From Buxus sempervirens (lineage: Eukaryota > Streptophyta > Magnoliopsida > Buxales > Buxaceae), in contig OX387189.1 of the NCBI GenBank assembly GCA_947561395.2, forward strand, positions 19,592,329-19,656,328: DNA of 64,000 nt, in the 5' to 3' direction. The notes under the pieces were generated by a model. The model was not told where the DNA came from. It made no database searches and saw only the letters and a program-made list of their open reading frames with translations. Shown in pieces: positions 1 to 11,600 of the stretch; positions within the stretch are counted from its first letter, which is position 1, and each line of letters opens with the position of its first letter. Both the position numbers and the translations under genes were made by a program.

Positions 1-451
1 AACAGCAATTAGACCAGCTACTTTGTATGGTATAAAATATAGGGCAACAAAGAAACAACACGTTCAAAATATGAGTGTTACTGAGATGAGGATGCCAAGA
101 TGGACATGTGGCAAAATTAGAAAAAATAAAGTAAGAAATGAATATATTCTGAAGAGGTTAGGAATAGCATGTATTAGGGATAAAATTGAGGAAATTAAGT
201 CAAGGTAGTTCAGACATGTAAAGCGAAGACCTCAAGATGCACCTGCAAGAAGGTGTGTGGGATGCATATGAAGAACCTAAGAGATCAAGAGGAAGACCTA
301 AAAAGTCATGGATGGAGTTAATAAGACATGACTTAGATAAATATAAATTAATTGAAGATATAATATTTGATAGAACGAGGTGGAGAGACAAGATTTGTGT
401 TGGCAACCCTACTTCAATGGGAACTAACTTGTGTTATGATGATGATGATAA
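1..451 (+). pseudogene. LINE (RTE-like) 3' end remnant
   Basis: This is the C-terminal end of a plant non-LTR retrotransposon polyprotein, downstream of the reverse transcriptase. Read directly: a block with MSVTEMRMPRW and CGKIRKNKVRNEYI (about 23-200), then FRHVKRRPQDAPARR (209-250), then SRGRPKKSWMELIRHDL and a DRTRWRDKI block (about 285-400). These follow the order usual in plant LINE tails. The copy is dead: the expected Trp before FRHVKRRP is a TAG at 206-208, and a frame change follows at about 250-280. A short (ATG)n run at 436-451 looks like the microsatellite tail typical of RTE 3' ends. The RTE assignment is from memory of the family; the LINE assignment is secure. Confidence 0.8.
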
Positions 452-2589
452 ATTTAAGAATTACATTTATGTAATATATAAATCTGTATTCTTGTACCAA
501 CCTTGGAGGAGGTAGAAGATTGGGATTGGCTTCCATTAATTCTCCACTTGGGAATTACAAAAGATGAGGGTGGAGTTCATAATTAAGTTTCTCTCGTTTT
601 AGCTTTAAAATCAATTCTAGGGATGGGATGGAGAATTCTAAATCCAATTTTCTCTTTTCACAAAATTTAAAAATTGAAATTTCTCAACCCCAGTTTCAAT
701 TTCAGCTCCAATCATCAGCTTAATTCCTTGTATCAAACATAGCATAAGGGGGAAAAGGACATCTTGATATGAAGTAAAAGTCAATTTTTGGAGAAATTTT
801 AAGAAAACAAGGGAATTTTTCACTTAGAACTTTATATGTATATAAAGAGACCACATCATGTAAAGATTAAGAAATATTCCAAAAGCAACTATGTTTGACC
901 AATTAAGAATGAGGAAAAAGAAATACATGGACTAGGATATTTACATTAATAGTTAAAATTATACCCTACAATACATTTAGTACCAAATATTGTAGCTAAT
1001 CAGGTATCAGGAGAAAGAAAAAAAAAGACAACATATTAGAATAAAAATTCACTTATTACCACTTCAAGCAATTGGCTAGCACAAAGTTATCATCCCATTA
1101 TGACTGAGATGCTGATAGTTTAAACTCATGATGCTTTATATACTCAAATGAAGTTCATTAACTGTCACTCATTATTGCAGATATGTATGTATCAATGGTG
1201 GTTGCTTTATCCCAATTTTGTCAATCCTTTCATATCTTAGATACAGGTAATACTGAAGTGAAATCAACAAATGTACAAAAACCATCTCATATAAATTAAC
1301 TTGAATTAGTTGTAGAAGAAGTCACTGTGATGGATAGTTTTAAAGGAACAGAAAGGTGAACATACCTTGACTCTTCCCAATGTAGGTCAAAATTTGCAAG
1401 TAGTGAACAGAAATAACAAGTTAAAATAAGCATATTTTTTACAACACTTAGTAACCATGATTTTTTTACAACATTTCCATCCTTATCTCATTCTGTTTCC
1501 ATTCTTTTGTGGACTAGCCCAATACATTATTTTCGCCATGATCCACTTGACTTCTTGAGCTTGGAGTAAGGTATTACACAAAAACAGAGAGGTTGGTGCT
1601 CAAATCCAATGTACCCATGAAAGGAAGAAAACATGTTTATTTCCATCACAAGAGGCACAATAATGAAAAGTTTTGAAACAATCTAAAAAAAAACTGAAAG
1701 TGTGAAAAAGCAATTGAACTATCCAAGACTCATGCTTTAATACCAATTTTATAAAATTAGACAATTAAAAAAGAAAAAAATCAAAAGAAGCACATAAAAA
1801 AAATTTCATTGATCAAAAAATGAGTCACTATGGCCACCCAAATTTTAACAAGCACTAACAACCAACCAATATTTTTACCATTTTCTTGGAAACTTTGATG
1901 CATATCTTAGTCAACATCATTCTAATCATTATGAAGAAAGTTAGGAACTGTAAATAAATGAAATAGAGAAACTACCCCTTGATTGAATTGAACAATAGTG
2001 GGGAATGAAGGGTTGATGACGCCAATTGAAGCGTGCAACTGCATTCTTCATGAGCTAAGATCTCAAAAAAAATATAGGTTCATTACTTGATCTCAGAGAT
2101 CTTCTTCTGCCACTTGCGTTTCCTTAAAATTTTGATTGAATTCACATCAGTAACTGCCCAAAGAAATTCATAAGAGAATTTACGAGAGCAGTTTAAGTTG
2201 CAAACCAATTAGAAGTATATGATATTAGACAACAAACACTACGCAGCAATTTAAATGAGAAAAAAAGATTATATATATATATATATATATATAGATATGA
2301 GCATAACAGAAAAGAAGATGAGATGTCTAAAAGTTAGATGCATTAAGAGTTAAAAAAAATCTAAGTGTTAGAAAGGTATGAATAGATTGAAAAATATATG
2401 CAGAGAAAATTTTCAAATATTATTAATGGTAAAGGTATGAAAAGCTTTGTTTCAATTACAATTATATTCATAGGAGTAGAAAAAATGGCATTCCAATCTA
2501 AATGTGGAAGTGCATGAAAAAGATTGATCTAATGTGGTTGACCAAATTATTTTAGGAAATTTTGGGGATTAGAAAAAATGATGTGAATG
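452..2589. other. AT-rich stretch without recognisable gene
   Basis: I see no supported coding region, RNA gene or element boundary here. The short open frames are AT-rich and show no domain. The only clear structure is the TA microsatellite at 2270-2293. It may be old transposon sequence, since it lies between two LINE remnants. Confidence 0.5.
2270..2293. repeat. (TA)n microsatellite
   Basis: An uninterrupted run of TA dinucleotides, about 12 units, ends at a TAG. It is a simple repeat only. Confidence 0.95.
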
Positions 2590-3140
2590 AGTGATGGAGC
2601 AAAGGCCAAAAATAGACCAAGCGTTAGAAATCAATTTGGCTTTGTGCCAGGGAGTCTACCATTGAGGCAATCACATTATTTAAACAATTAATGGGGAAGT
2701 TTTAGAGAAAAAAGAGAGACCTTCATATAGTTTTCATTGACCTAAAAAAGGCATATTACAGAGTCCTAAGAGAATTGATCTGGTAAATTAAAAGAAAACA
2801 AAGAGTACCAACAGGGTACATTGAAGTTATTAAAGTTATATAAGAGAACTCTAACTAAGGTGAGAGCAATGGCTAGCAAGACGAATGATTTCCCAACAAT
2901 GATACGTTTACACCAAGGGTCAGCAACAAGCCCCCATCTTTTGCTTTAGTTATGGGTGAATTAATCGTAATATCCCAAGAAAAAGGTGCCTGGGTGTATA
3001 TTATTCGCATGTTATGCAATTTTGGTGGACAAAACTAGAGAGGAAATAAATGAGAAACTGAATTTATGGAGTGATGCTTTAGAACCAAAAGATTCTAAAA
3101 AAAGACGAACTAAGAACAAGAATATGGAATGAGAAGTTAC
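2590..3140 (+). pseudogene. LINE reverse transcriptase remnant
   Basis: A decayed reverse transcriptase of a plant LINE. In frame-hopping translation I read NQFGFVPGS (about 2625), then HIVFIDLKKAYYRV (about 2725-2765), which is the RT block with the first catalytic Asp (family form FIDLEKAYDRV). After these come KVRAMASKTNDFP (about 2855-2895), LHQGSATSP (about 2910-2935) and LWSDALEPKDSKKRRTKNKNME (about 3063-3128). The F-x-DD block is damaged: the stretch at about 3005-3035 reads as ATLCNFGGQ-like frames rather than FADDIVL. Several stops and shifts are present. With the 4925-5330 tail it could be one LINE copy split by a later insertion; the polarity and order agree. Confidence 0.8.
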
Positions 3141-3359
3141 TGAAATGAGTTGAAGGGTATCTTGAGGGGATTGAATCGATTTTGAGAGAAGCTGTGTGGG
3201 AAATTTCAGAGAACGTACAAGTGTTCAATGGAAAAACCGCCAGATAACCAGAGTGTTCTTCAATATCATGTTGGCATTCATGAGAGTTCGAATCCAAGTC
3301 AGATTCTCGAGCATGGGCTTCAAGCCATGAAGAGGAAACACATCTCAGTACAAGCTCCT

Positions 3360-3880
3360 GTGCTTGTTGACAATGTGCTCCCACGCACGTTCGTAATTTC
3401 TCAAGACATTTGGAGAATAACCGAAGCATAGATGCTGCTACATAAGCACCTGCCTTTACTAGGTCTTTCATCTCTTTATTCACATGGGCCCTTGTTGCAA
3501 CATCATAAACAAGAAATGTGTATGATACATGGTTCACCCCTGACGCCGTCGGTCCCAACCAGTCACCGGAGTTGCTATGCCATGAAAAGAATGCATCCCA
3601 CAGACCTCAAGGACAATGGCCCACAGAGGTAAGCCACTGCCATGTGCGTCTTAAGGTCTTGATGATGAGCAGATGAAGATGATTTATATAACTAGAGTCT
3701 CCTTCTAGTAGAACAACTTCAAGAGCTACATAAGCTTCGGCTTCTGCTGCTGATGTCAGGCCCAACTCAACAGAAAATCAACCCAAAATTTTCCTAATCT
3801 CATCAAGACCTAGACCCTGCTGCATCTCTTCCAGTAGTCCACCAAGAAGCACCATCAAAAATTGACATTAACAAACCTTG
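3360..3880 (-). pseudogene. Unrecognised minus-strand coding remnant
   Basis: Read on the minus strand, this stretch looks protein-coding rather than random. One piece (about 3870-3690) gives LLEEMQQGLGLDEIRKILG, a TGA where a Trp might be expected, then FSVELGLTSAAEAEAYVALE. A second piece in another frame (about 3630-3540) gives PLWAIVLEVCGMHSF. A third (about 3540-3360) gives YTFLVYDVATRAHVNKEMK then DLVKAGAYVAASMLRLF and a Cys-rich helix. The composition suggests a helical soluble protein, with frames changed by indels. I do not recognise the family and will not name it. It could be a captured host gene fragment. Confidence 0.35.
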
Positions 3881-4252
3881 TAGATGGAACTGACCACTGT
3901 ATTTACAGCTTAGCAATGGTTGTCTCCATTCTATGACTCTGGCCTTTGATAACTAAGATATATATTTGCACATAGCTTCCATCGTCAATTGCTTGCCTTA
4001 AAAAATGGCAAATATCAGAGTTTAGATTTTTTTGATTGTGCAATTTGTTTAAGGAAATCGAAATAGTTTGTAATTAGCCTAGCATTGTGTGTTATTCTGC
4101 CCATAGCTTTGACCCACACCGCACTATAAAAGAGCCAACAACAACTAGTGTGCAACTGACTCTTCCTACTGGTTACACAACAAAGAGTATCAACTCTTAA
4201 GTGGTCACCCACCTTTAACCCATATAAGAACAAAAAGGAAAACGGATTCCCT

Positions 4253-4323
4253 TTATTACAAAAGCAAGCAACAGATCATAGAACATAATTCTGTCTATTA
4301 CAAAAGCGAGCAACAGATCATAA
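4253..4323. repeat. Tandem duplication, period about 43 bp
   Basis: Two adjacent copies of a segment with TATTACAAAAGC followed by AGCAACAGATCATA, differing at one or two positions. It is a small local duplication. Confidence 0.8.
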
Positions 4324-4924
4324 ACAAAGGAAAGAAGTGTTCTAAAGGCAAAACATGTTGGAGCGACATAGCCCTCGATCGGCAACAGCAAAACTCCTCT
4401 TTTTATGTTTCATCTTCATCGTCATCGTCACCGACGAGGTTTCCCGAAATATCTCAGCCAAAGATTTGGGAGAAGTTGCCAAAATGGGTTGAAAGGAATC
4501 TGGAGGTGTTTGGATTGATTTTGAGAGGTGGGAGGGATGAGTCGGACAAGTGTTAGTGTCTGATTTTTTCGAAGAATAGGTGTGTTTATTAGAGAATCGA
4601 TTGCTTTTAGAAGCTTGCTGTTGAAGGCAGACCAGTTTTCTGATTTGCTGAGAAAATCTGGTTGGAGTTGTTAAGACGGCAAAGAAAACTTGACACTTCA
4701 AAAGAATAAGGAAACCCATTAACTCGTGGTTAAATGGAGATTGTTTTGGTCATTTTGAAAAAATTCTTAATTCCATCCACTGCTTAGTTGACAAGTAGGG
4801 GTGCTTATCATAGTTTTCCGAAAACTAAAGGGTAGTAAGCGATCAATTTTAAACCACAGGGGGTGTCCGTGCCCATTAACCAAACCTCGAGGGGTCTAGC
4901 TGTAAATTTCTCAAACAAAAATTT

Positions 4925-5330
4925 ATAGGCGTGTTATGATGTATGGACTAAAATATTAACCACCAAAAAAGTAGCATAAGCATAGGATGATTATTGCCGA
5001 GATAGGATGTGTGGGAAGACAATGAAAAATGAGATAAGAAAGAAGCATATTCAAATGTGGCAAGGTGTTGTACAAATAAATCATAAGATAAAAGATGGTA
5101 AATTAAGATGGTATTAATATGTAAAGCAAAGACCTAGCAAGGCAAGGCAGCCATGAGAATCGTATAAGAGGGTTATCATTGAAAGATCTAAGAGGGTAAA
5201 AAAAATATAAATTGAATTAGTTAGAGGACTCATATCATTACATGTATAATCTAAATTTAAATATTGTTTTTAACATATTGGGATGGAGTACGTTGCCAAC
5301 CCAACTAGTTGGGATAAGCCACCTGGTTGT
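4925..5330 (+). pseudogene. LINE 3' end remnant, second copy
   Basis: The same LINE tail as at position 1, more decayed. A YGLKY-like block at about 4938 is followed by a frame with AEIGCVG, then CGKTMKNEIRKKHI (about 5010-5050), KLRWY with VKQRPSKARQP (about 5100-5155), ERSKRVKKI (about 5180-5205) and VANPTSWDK (about 5292-5318). There are multiple stops and shifts. It matches the order of the first tail, so the two derive from the same LINE family. Confidence 0.7.
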
Positions 5331-5368
5331 AATTGGTTGGTTATTTGATTAATTGATCTATGAGTATT

Positions 5369-5388
5369 TGTGTGTGTGTGTGTGTGTG
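5369..5388. repeat. (TG)n microsatellite
   Basis: About ten TG units followed by a GA-rich tract to 5422. A closely similar TG plus GA tract occurs at about 9183-9245, on the other side of the LTR at 5423-9086. Confidence 0.95.
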
Positions 5389-5422
5389 AGAGAGAAAGAG
5401 AGTTAGAGTTAGAAAAAGAAAG

Positions 5423-8400
5423 TGTAACGCCCCGAAACCGAGTTGCGTAGTAAAACCGTAACTCGTTTCCCAAGGGTTACTTTCATACATAGGATCGCTA
5501 TATCAGAGTGAAGGAAAAACATGAATATAAAATAAATATAATCAGAGTCAACTAAAATCCCCAACTCACCTGAACCAAGCATATACCCGCCAGTAACGTC
5601 CTTTCCAAGATCTGAAACCAAAAATAAAACAAAACGGGTGAGATACGAATATCTCAACAAGCAGCACATGCATGCTTAAATAAATTTATTTAATTTCTAA
5701 AACATGCACGATTAAAAATATAACTCGACGATTAACCACGGATAATCCGAATAATCCAACTAATCCGGCAAAACAATATCAAACCACATAGTATAGTAGG
5801 ACTCGTGAAATTTGTCTATTTGTGTGGCTAAGCACTAGTGTTCCAAACAATCCAGTCGAAATACTGCAACAGCTCGAACAAAACCAATTCATCGCCCTCA
5901 TGGCAAAAAATTCTCAAGTGACCTCACCCTCATGGTGGAAAGGGAGTTGCTGCAGCACTTCCCTCATGAAAGGCCTCTCCATCATGGAGGAAATGCATAA
6001 AGGAACCCTAGACTTAAATCCAAACAAAATGTACAAATTCCATTTTCTAACTAGACTGTGGATCCACATTAAGTCTCGCCCTTAATACTTTGACAAAACT
6101 ATCAATCAAAGTGCAAGTTTACATAAAACAATGCTTAAAGTAAATGAACACATTTTATAGTTAACAATATCAAATTCAATTTCAAATAATCACTAAGCCA
6201 TCCAACAGTAAAAAGTTACAGCTCATGTTACATACAGTGGAAATACTTTACACTTAAAACAAAATGATAACCAATGAACTTTTTAAGAAACCACAACCAA
6301 GTAATATTCAGGTCAAAGCAAAAACCAGCTAAATTCATTGATATTAAAATCAGTTCCAGAATTTCTCTGATACTCAACTCTCTATTAGATTCAACAAAAT
6401 TTCAGATTTGCTACTCCCTTTACTAATTAACTCTAATACTAATTACTTCCTTTTTTTTATTGTTAAAATTAATTCCCAAAAGTTACTAACAACTCTTGAA
6501 CCTCAATTGATACTTGATTAACTCAAGTGAAGAAATAAATCATGCTTGACACAATGATAAACTCAAAGAGACCACATGCTGTAGAAAATCAGGTCATGCA
6601 TTTGCTATCATGCTTTATAACAAATCTCTCAATCCATTTTATCAATTTATGCACCATAATTTCTAGTAACACTTGAAAATTTCATGACCCTGAATTAACT
6701 TAATTGAATAGAATTAGAAGACTTAAAACTCAAATTATACTCATAGAATTAATCTGCCACACATGATATGAAACAAAGAGAATGCTAAACCTGGCCATTT
6801 GCGGCACTTATTTGCATCTGAATTTTATCCACATCTGAACTACTTTCTTTCTTCTAAAACACATCTAACACCTTTCCATTCATTCAAATAATACATCTGA
6901 ACTTTCTCGAATTTAATCTAATCAAGATTAATGAGACTCATAGATCTAATGCCCAAATCAGAAATAGAAACAGCAACTCTAAATACTTCATTAGAGACCA
7001 AGCCATATGAAAATCTGATTTAGTTTGAACTACTCATGGACTGATCTAGTGTATATCTTCCATTTCATTTCCAGCATTTTACTAATCATCTAAACAACCT
7101 ATAAACCCATGTTTGTATTTAATTTAGGTAAGAAACCTTCTACCAAACCATTAGACGCCCATTACCATCCCAACAGAATTTTCAATAAGTTCATTCGTGA
7201 CAAACATTCCAACCTCATCAATTTAATTCAATCAAATAGAAAATCTGAGATGCTACTTGCAGCCTTGCAATAGGACTGAACTAAATTACTCCAACTAAAT
7301 AGATCAGACGCCCAATATACATTTTTCTCACTCAACTAAACTTATAACTTGGTGTAGTTACAAAAACTTTAGAACTGAATTAAATTTCTCCAGCTAAATA
7401 CTTCTAACAAGATAAGAAACATCATAACAACACAAAACCATTTCGGATTTAATCTAATTAGACTAAAGTTAAATCATAATTCAGTCGCCCATTCATGTAC
7501 AGAAAAACAGCATTTCGTCTAGCTCTTTAAATGATCACAAACTCACACTAAAACCATGATTTTAGAAGGTGCTACTTGCATTTAGATTGAACTTATTTGC
7601 AAAGGCTTAAGGAGCTACAACTCTAATTAGGTTCAAAAACTGGATTAGCCGCATATTTCATTTCAATTTGTGCTGCAGAAATTTGCTACATGTCTTGGTA
7701 TTTTGTCTCCCAACAACACTTTGAATCCATATTAATAATCTGATTTTTCATATAAATCTAATCACCCTAAGTGTTACTTTAACCTTAAATAAACTCATTT
7801 GATCAGATTTAAGAAGTTACAATTTTAGATAAACCCACTTACAAAACAGCCGCACTTACGTTTAATTTTGAACTGGGCGCTGACCTCACCAGGTCAGCAG
7901 CCCTCAGCGCCAGGTCAGCCCACCCTCAAGAATTATACCAGCGCTGAGCTCAGCAGCCCTGGGCCTCACTCAGTGCCAAGCACACTTCTGGAATAACTTG
8001 CGGCTAATCAAATGTTTAATGGCTGAAACCCTTTCACTCTCCTAAATCACTTCTAACCTATTGAAAAACCATCTCAACAACACCTTTACACCATCTTGAA
8101 TTTAATCTAATCAGTCTAAGTTTAAAACACAGGTCAACCGCTTAGGAGAAACTGAATGGAGACTATTTTTTTTTTGCTCAACACAGAAATATAACTTGAT
8201 CAAAATAATCTTCAACAAAATTCGGTAAAATCATGGATGCTACTTGCCTTTTGTTTGCTGAAATCCAACTCCACAGAAAACCAATGCTATTCAGAAATTT
8301 TTCCAGCGTCTAACAATCCTCCGACGAACAGAAATTTTCTGCAGAAAATTTCCAGGACTAAACCTCTTTAAATCTGAGCTAATTCTCCACAAATACTTGA

Positions 8401-9086
8401 TGAACATGAATTAAACTAACCTAAATCTAACCTGGAAATTTGCTTACCTGATCTGGACGAGACTTTTGATCAACTGGATCAAACGCCCCCTTCCTCATTG
8501 AACAGAGATTAACTTCACCACTCTTCCTTTAGATCCAATGTTTCAATTTAGCTTCAGATCAGATTTCTTATCTTTGAACCCAGATCTTTGCTGCTCCAAC
8601 TCTCCGCGACCAAAAGAAAGCCCAATCGCGCATTGAGCAAATTTATAATGTGCTCTAAGACTCATCTCCCACCTTCATGATCTGCTGCAGCGCCATTCTA
8701 CCAAATCCCCACACTACACCATATTGACCCTCGATTCACTGATTTGCCACTCGGCTATAGACAATCACCTAATTCCATATATTAGAATTTACCTCCTATT
8801 AGTTACTTAAATATTACAACTCTAATATAAGAATTATTTACCTCTAATTCCCATAAGCCGACTTTTCTGAAATTCCCAAATTGCCCTTGCGACACTCCAC
8901 CCTAAACCAATAAATTAAAATATAATTAATGTTTCTTATCTTTATAATTAGAATTTCCACCCGGATTCACCCGAGAATTCCGGGTTTGACCGCTTATTCT
9001 CCTTTTTCGGAACTTTCCATCAATTAAATAAATTACTAAGCCTTAAAATCCAATTTTTAATATTATTAAAATTTTGGGGTTTTACA
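5423..9086 (-). mobile_element. Solo LTR, family 2 (LTR 1)
   Basis: On the plus strand it begins TGTAACGCCCCGAAA and ends GGGGTTTTACA, so the LTR reads 5' to 3' on the minus strand (TGTAAAACCCC to GGGGCGTTACA). Flanks are GAAAG on the left and AAAAG on the right, a 5-bp TSD with one change. Length is 3664 bp. It has no gag, protease, RT or integrase and no primer-binding site, so it is a solo LTR. A tandem motif region lies near 5880-5960 (repeated CCCTCATG/CATCATGG blocks), and a GC-rich cluster with GGTCAGC/GCGCTGA palindromic parts lies at 7875-7980. The Tekay-type assignment rests on remembered LTR ends only. Confidence 0.8.
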
Positions 9087-9250
9087 AAAAGAGAAAGAGA
9101 GAGAGAGCATGCATGAAGTAACAAACCTGGTTAAACCATTAGGACTCACGTGAGATTGTTTTTCATTATCTATGTTCATGTGCGTGTGTGTGTGTGTGTG
9201 TGTGTGAGAAAGAGAGAGAGTTAGAGTTAGAGAAAGAAAGAGAAAGGAAG
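9087..9250. repeat. GA-rich and (TG)n tract, duplicated
   Basis: GA-rich DNA, a (TG)n run (about 9183-9207) and GAGTTAGAGTTAGA motifs repeat what stands left of the LTR at 5340-5422. The phrase GGGAGATTGTTTTTCATTA recurs at about 9304 and, with one change, at about 9150. This points to an old local duplication of about 150 bp, into one copy of which the LTR inserted. Confidence 0.7.
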
Positions 9251-9668
9251 AGTTGCATGAATTCCTCTAAATGTGCCTATGTAAAATCATCCATCAGACC
9301 CACGGGAGATTGTTTTTCATTACACAGGTTCCTTTTTCCTATCTCAATTCATGCTCTTTTCAGCTTGACCAGTAGGACACCACAAAATGTGCCAAATTCA
9401 AATTCCAATATCCATGTTCATGCAACAATGCCATGGTATATTTTCATTAATTCCTACTGAAATTGTTCCTTTGAAAGACTTAGTTAGATTCAATTTAAGT
9501 AAAACTTGTTATGACTTATAAACATAATGTATACAATTTTTCATTTAATAATTAACTGACAAATATAAATAACGTGAAGCATCAGCACTTATAAATTAAT
9601 ATATACTATGTCATCAAGAAAAACAAAATTATATCTGCCATGAATTCTAATATGCTAACATGAAATAG

Positions 9669-9833
9669 GAAATTCCAAAGGCATTGGATCACCAAAGGTG
9701 GTCTCCTGAGCACAACAGACCAACTCCCATGCAGCAATTTCCTATATGGTACATGCCTGAGAAATATAAGGGTTGGCAAGGTGAAGCAGTCAATAACAAT
9801 GCAGCACATGCTAATATGCATTCTCTATTTTAA
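9669..9833 (+). pseudogene. Possible exon remnant, unrecognised
   Basis: An open 54-codon frame with coding-like composition lies between TAG (9666) and TAA (9831). It begins EIPKALDHQRWSPEHNRP and continues with QQFPIWYMPEKYKGWQGE, then an Asn/Ala-rich end. Aromatic and charged residues are mixed as in real protein, unlike the AT-rich frames around it. I do not recognise it. No clear splice sites or neighbouring exons were found, so it may be chance or a captured fragment. Confidence 0.25.
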
Positions 9834-11083
9834 ACCATCAACCATCTGACATATTTGTCTTTTCTGTGTTTCTTGACAGTTTAACATTGAAATTAGTATC
9901 CAAATCTTTACATCTTAACCTGTATATACTGTTGAATTCGAACTCCTCCTTGCATTTCCCTAGCATATTATCTTGAAAAACCCCACTAAAAATAACATTG
10001 CTGTTATTGTCACACGTCTCTCTATACTTGCACATCAGAAAAGGAATCAAAACTAGCATAAGAAAATAGTTCCTGGAGTCCCTTCTAATAAACCAAGTTT
10101 AACGACTCAAAATGTATGTAGATGGTATTATTGAATCAGTCGGCCAATAATCAGTCCATCCCAAGATACATAGAACTCTAAATAAAAAACACAAAAATTA
10201 CGATATACTAACGCAAATAATTAACATTCCAATGCATAATAAATCACGTCAAGCAAATACTTCAAAACAAATAATTACTACACAGTCGAAATGATTCAAT
10301 ACCCTAAACAAAGTAACTCGTCTGAGGAAGACAACAAATCCAAGAATTCTTCACCGATTGAATTACAAGATTTAACAAGCATTTTGTGCTCAAAAATCAA
10401 ATAGATAAAGGAACAATTCATTGCATGAGAAAACATAGCCAAACCTAAAATGATGATTGAATAAGCAATAATGAACCGGAAATTGAACTACATAAATGGT
10501 TGAAACTCAATTCAAAGGCAAATCAGAAACTAAATCACAAGGACGCTCCCAAAACTATACTCAAAAACAAAATAAAACCAAGCAAAGACGAGATAAGCAA
10601 GAACATACAGGAAATTTTAAGTAAAACAAAAGATAAAATGCAAAGGAAACAGCCATTGCAAATGCACATTACATATAGATAAAGAAAGACGAAATAAACG
10701 ATGATACTGCCTCACGAACCATGGAAAACATTACATATACATACTGATGGTTTATGTTCCGAAATTCAGAATCAGATACGGAAGTGATTTCAAAAAAGCG
10801 GCAGACACAAGCCTTGAACCCGAAGAAAAGAAATGGAGAGACCGAGCAGCGAACACGTATCTTTTACTGCAGTCCGGTTCGACCGCATTTCGTGCTAGAA
10901 GCCGATGGTTCCAAAAATGGTTTCCTCTCCCGCGTTTCATGGATGGTTCCATGAAAAGCACGGACAGCATGCCCATGTCAATAGCGGGCCCACGCCCCAA
11001 ATCATAATGCGTTTCATGGATGATGATACCAACGGCGGGATTACATTTTGGGGTTGGCGCCCTTTCGACACCGACATGCGTCA
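9834..11083. other. No recognised gene
   Basis: I see AT-rich DNA and open frames of up to 113 codons (about 10752-11093, minus strand) without any family signature. A perfect 9-bp inverted repeat (TTTCATGGA and TCCATGAAA, 4-nt spacer) lies at 10935-10956. I cannot support a gene here. Confidence 0.4.
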
Positions 11084-11600
11084 AGGGGTGCACCTTTGGT
11101 TGAGTAAAACCAAGAACTAATTTGAATTTTATTATTGTGGATTTGGTTTTGGCTCCAAAAATTACAAATTGGATTAGTTTTGTTCCATTTTAAATTGAAG
11201 GCTCGGTTAAATCGAAACGAAACCCAACTTATATACATCAAGTTTTAAACTGAACCGAACCAAATATATTTATATATGTATTAGCAATTTATTTACATAT
11301 CAATATTATAAGTTTGTAATATATAATATATGTCATATGCATAGTAATGAACTAATGACTAATTGTAAATGATAGCTACGATTTATTATTTAGGTATTTG
11401 TTGACTAAAAGTAATAACAATAGGTGTGGCCTAAACAATACCAAACCAAACCGAATGTGCAATTTGAGTTGGGTTGGTTTAGGTTTTGGTGTTTGGGTTG
11501 GGATAATCGGTTCTCAATTCAGGTTGGTTCGGGTTTGGGTTGGCAGTTATAGACCTTGAAACCTGAAAGTCTGTAACAAACCGAATCATGTTGCACCCCT
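11084..11600. mobile_element. hAT-like MITE (non-autonomous)
   Basis: The ends are inverted: AGGGGTGCAC at 11084 and TTGCACCCCT at 11591-11600, nine of ten bases complementary. Inside, near both ends, are many copies of the subterminal words AACCGAAC/CCAAACCGAA and GGTTCGG/GGTTGG. Short AGGGGTG ends plus such subterminal repeats are typical of small plant hAT derivatives. No clear 8-bp TSD remains. Directly after it, AGGGGTGTCAATGGGT (from 11604) looks like the start of another such element whose other end I cannot fix. Confidence 0.45.

Larger units (their letters stand above)
3141..4924. other. Insertion of unknown type between LINE pieces
   Basis: LINE similarity stops at about 3140 and resumes at about 4925, whereas a normal LINE would need only about 500 bp between these blocks. 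The insert carries a minus-strand coding remnant (separate entry). It also has a direct repeat of about 65 bp, roughly 70 percent alike by eye (about 3135-3200 and 4465-4535), and a small tandem duplication at 4253-4323. I find no clean terminal repeats, so the element type stays open. Confidence 0.4.

Noticed and set aside
5366-9210. The (TG)n tracts on both sides as terminal repeats of the element between them
   Set aside because: The LTR has its own TG...CA ends and 5-bp TSD inside. The TG tracts belong to an older local duplication.
10752-11093. A 113-codon minus-strand open frame
   Set aside because: It has no domain, no homologous look and no splice context. It overlaps other open frames of equal quality on the plus strand.
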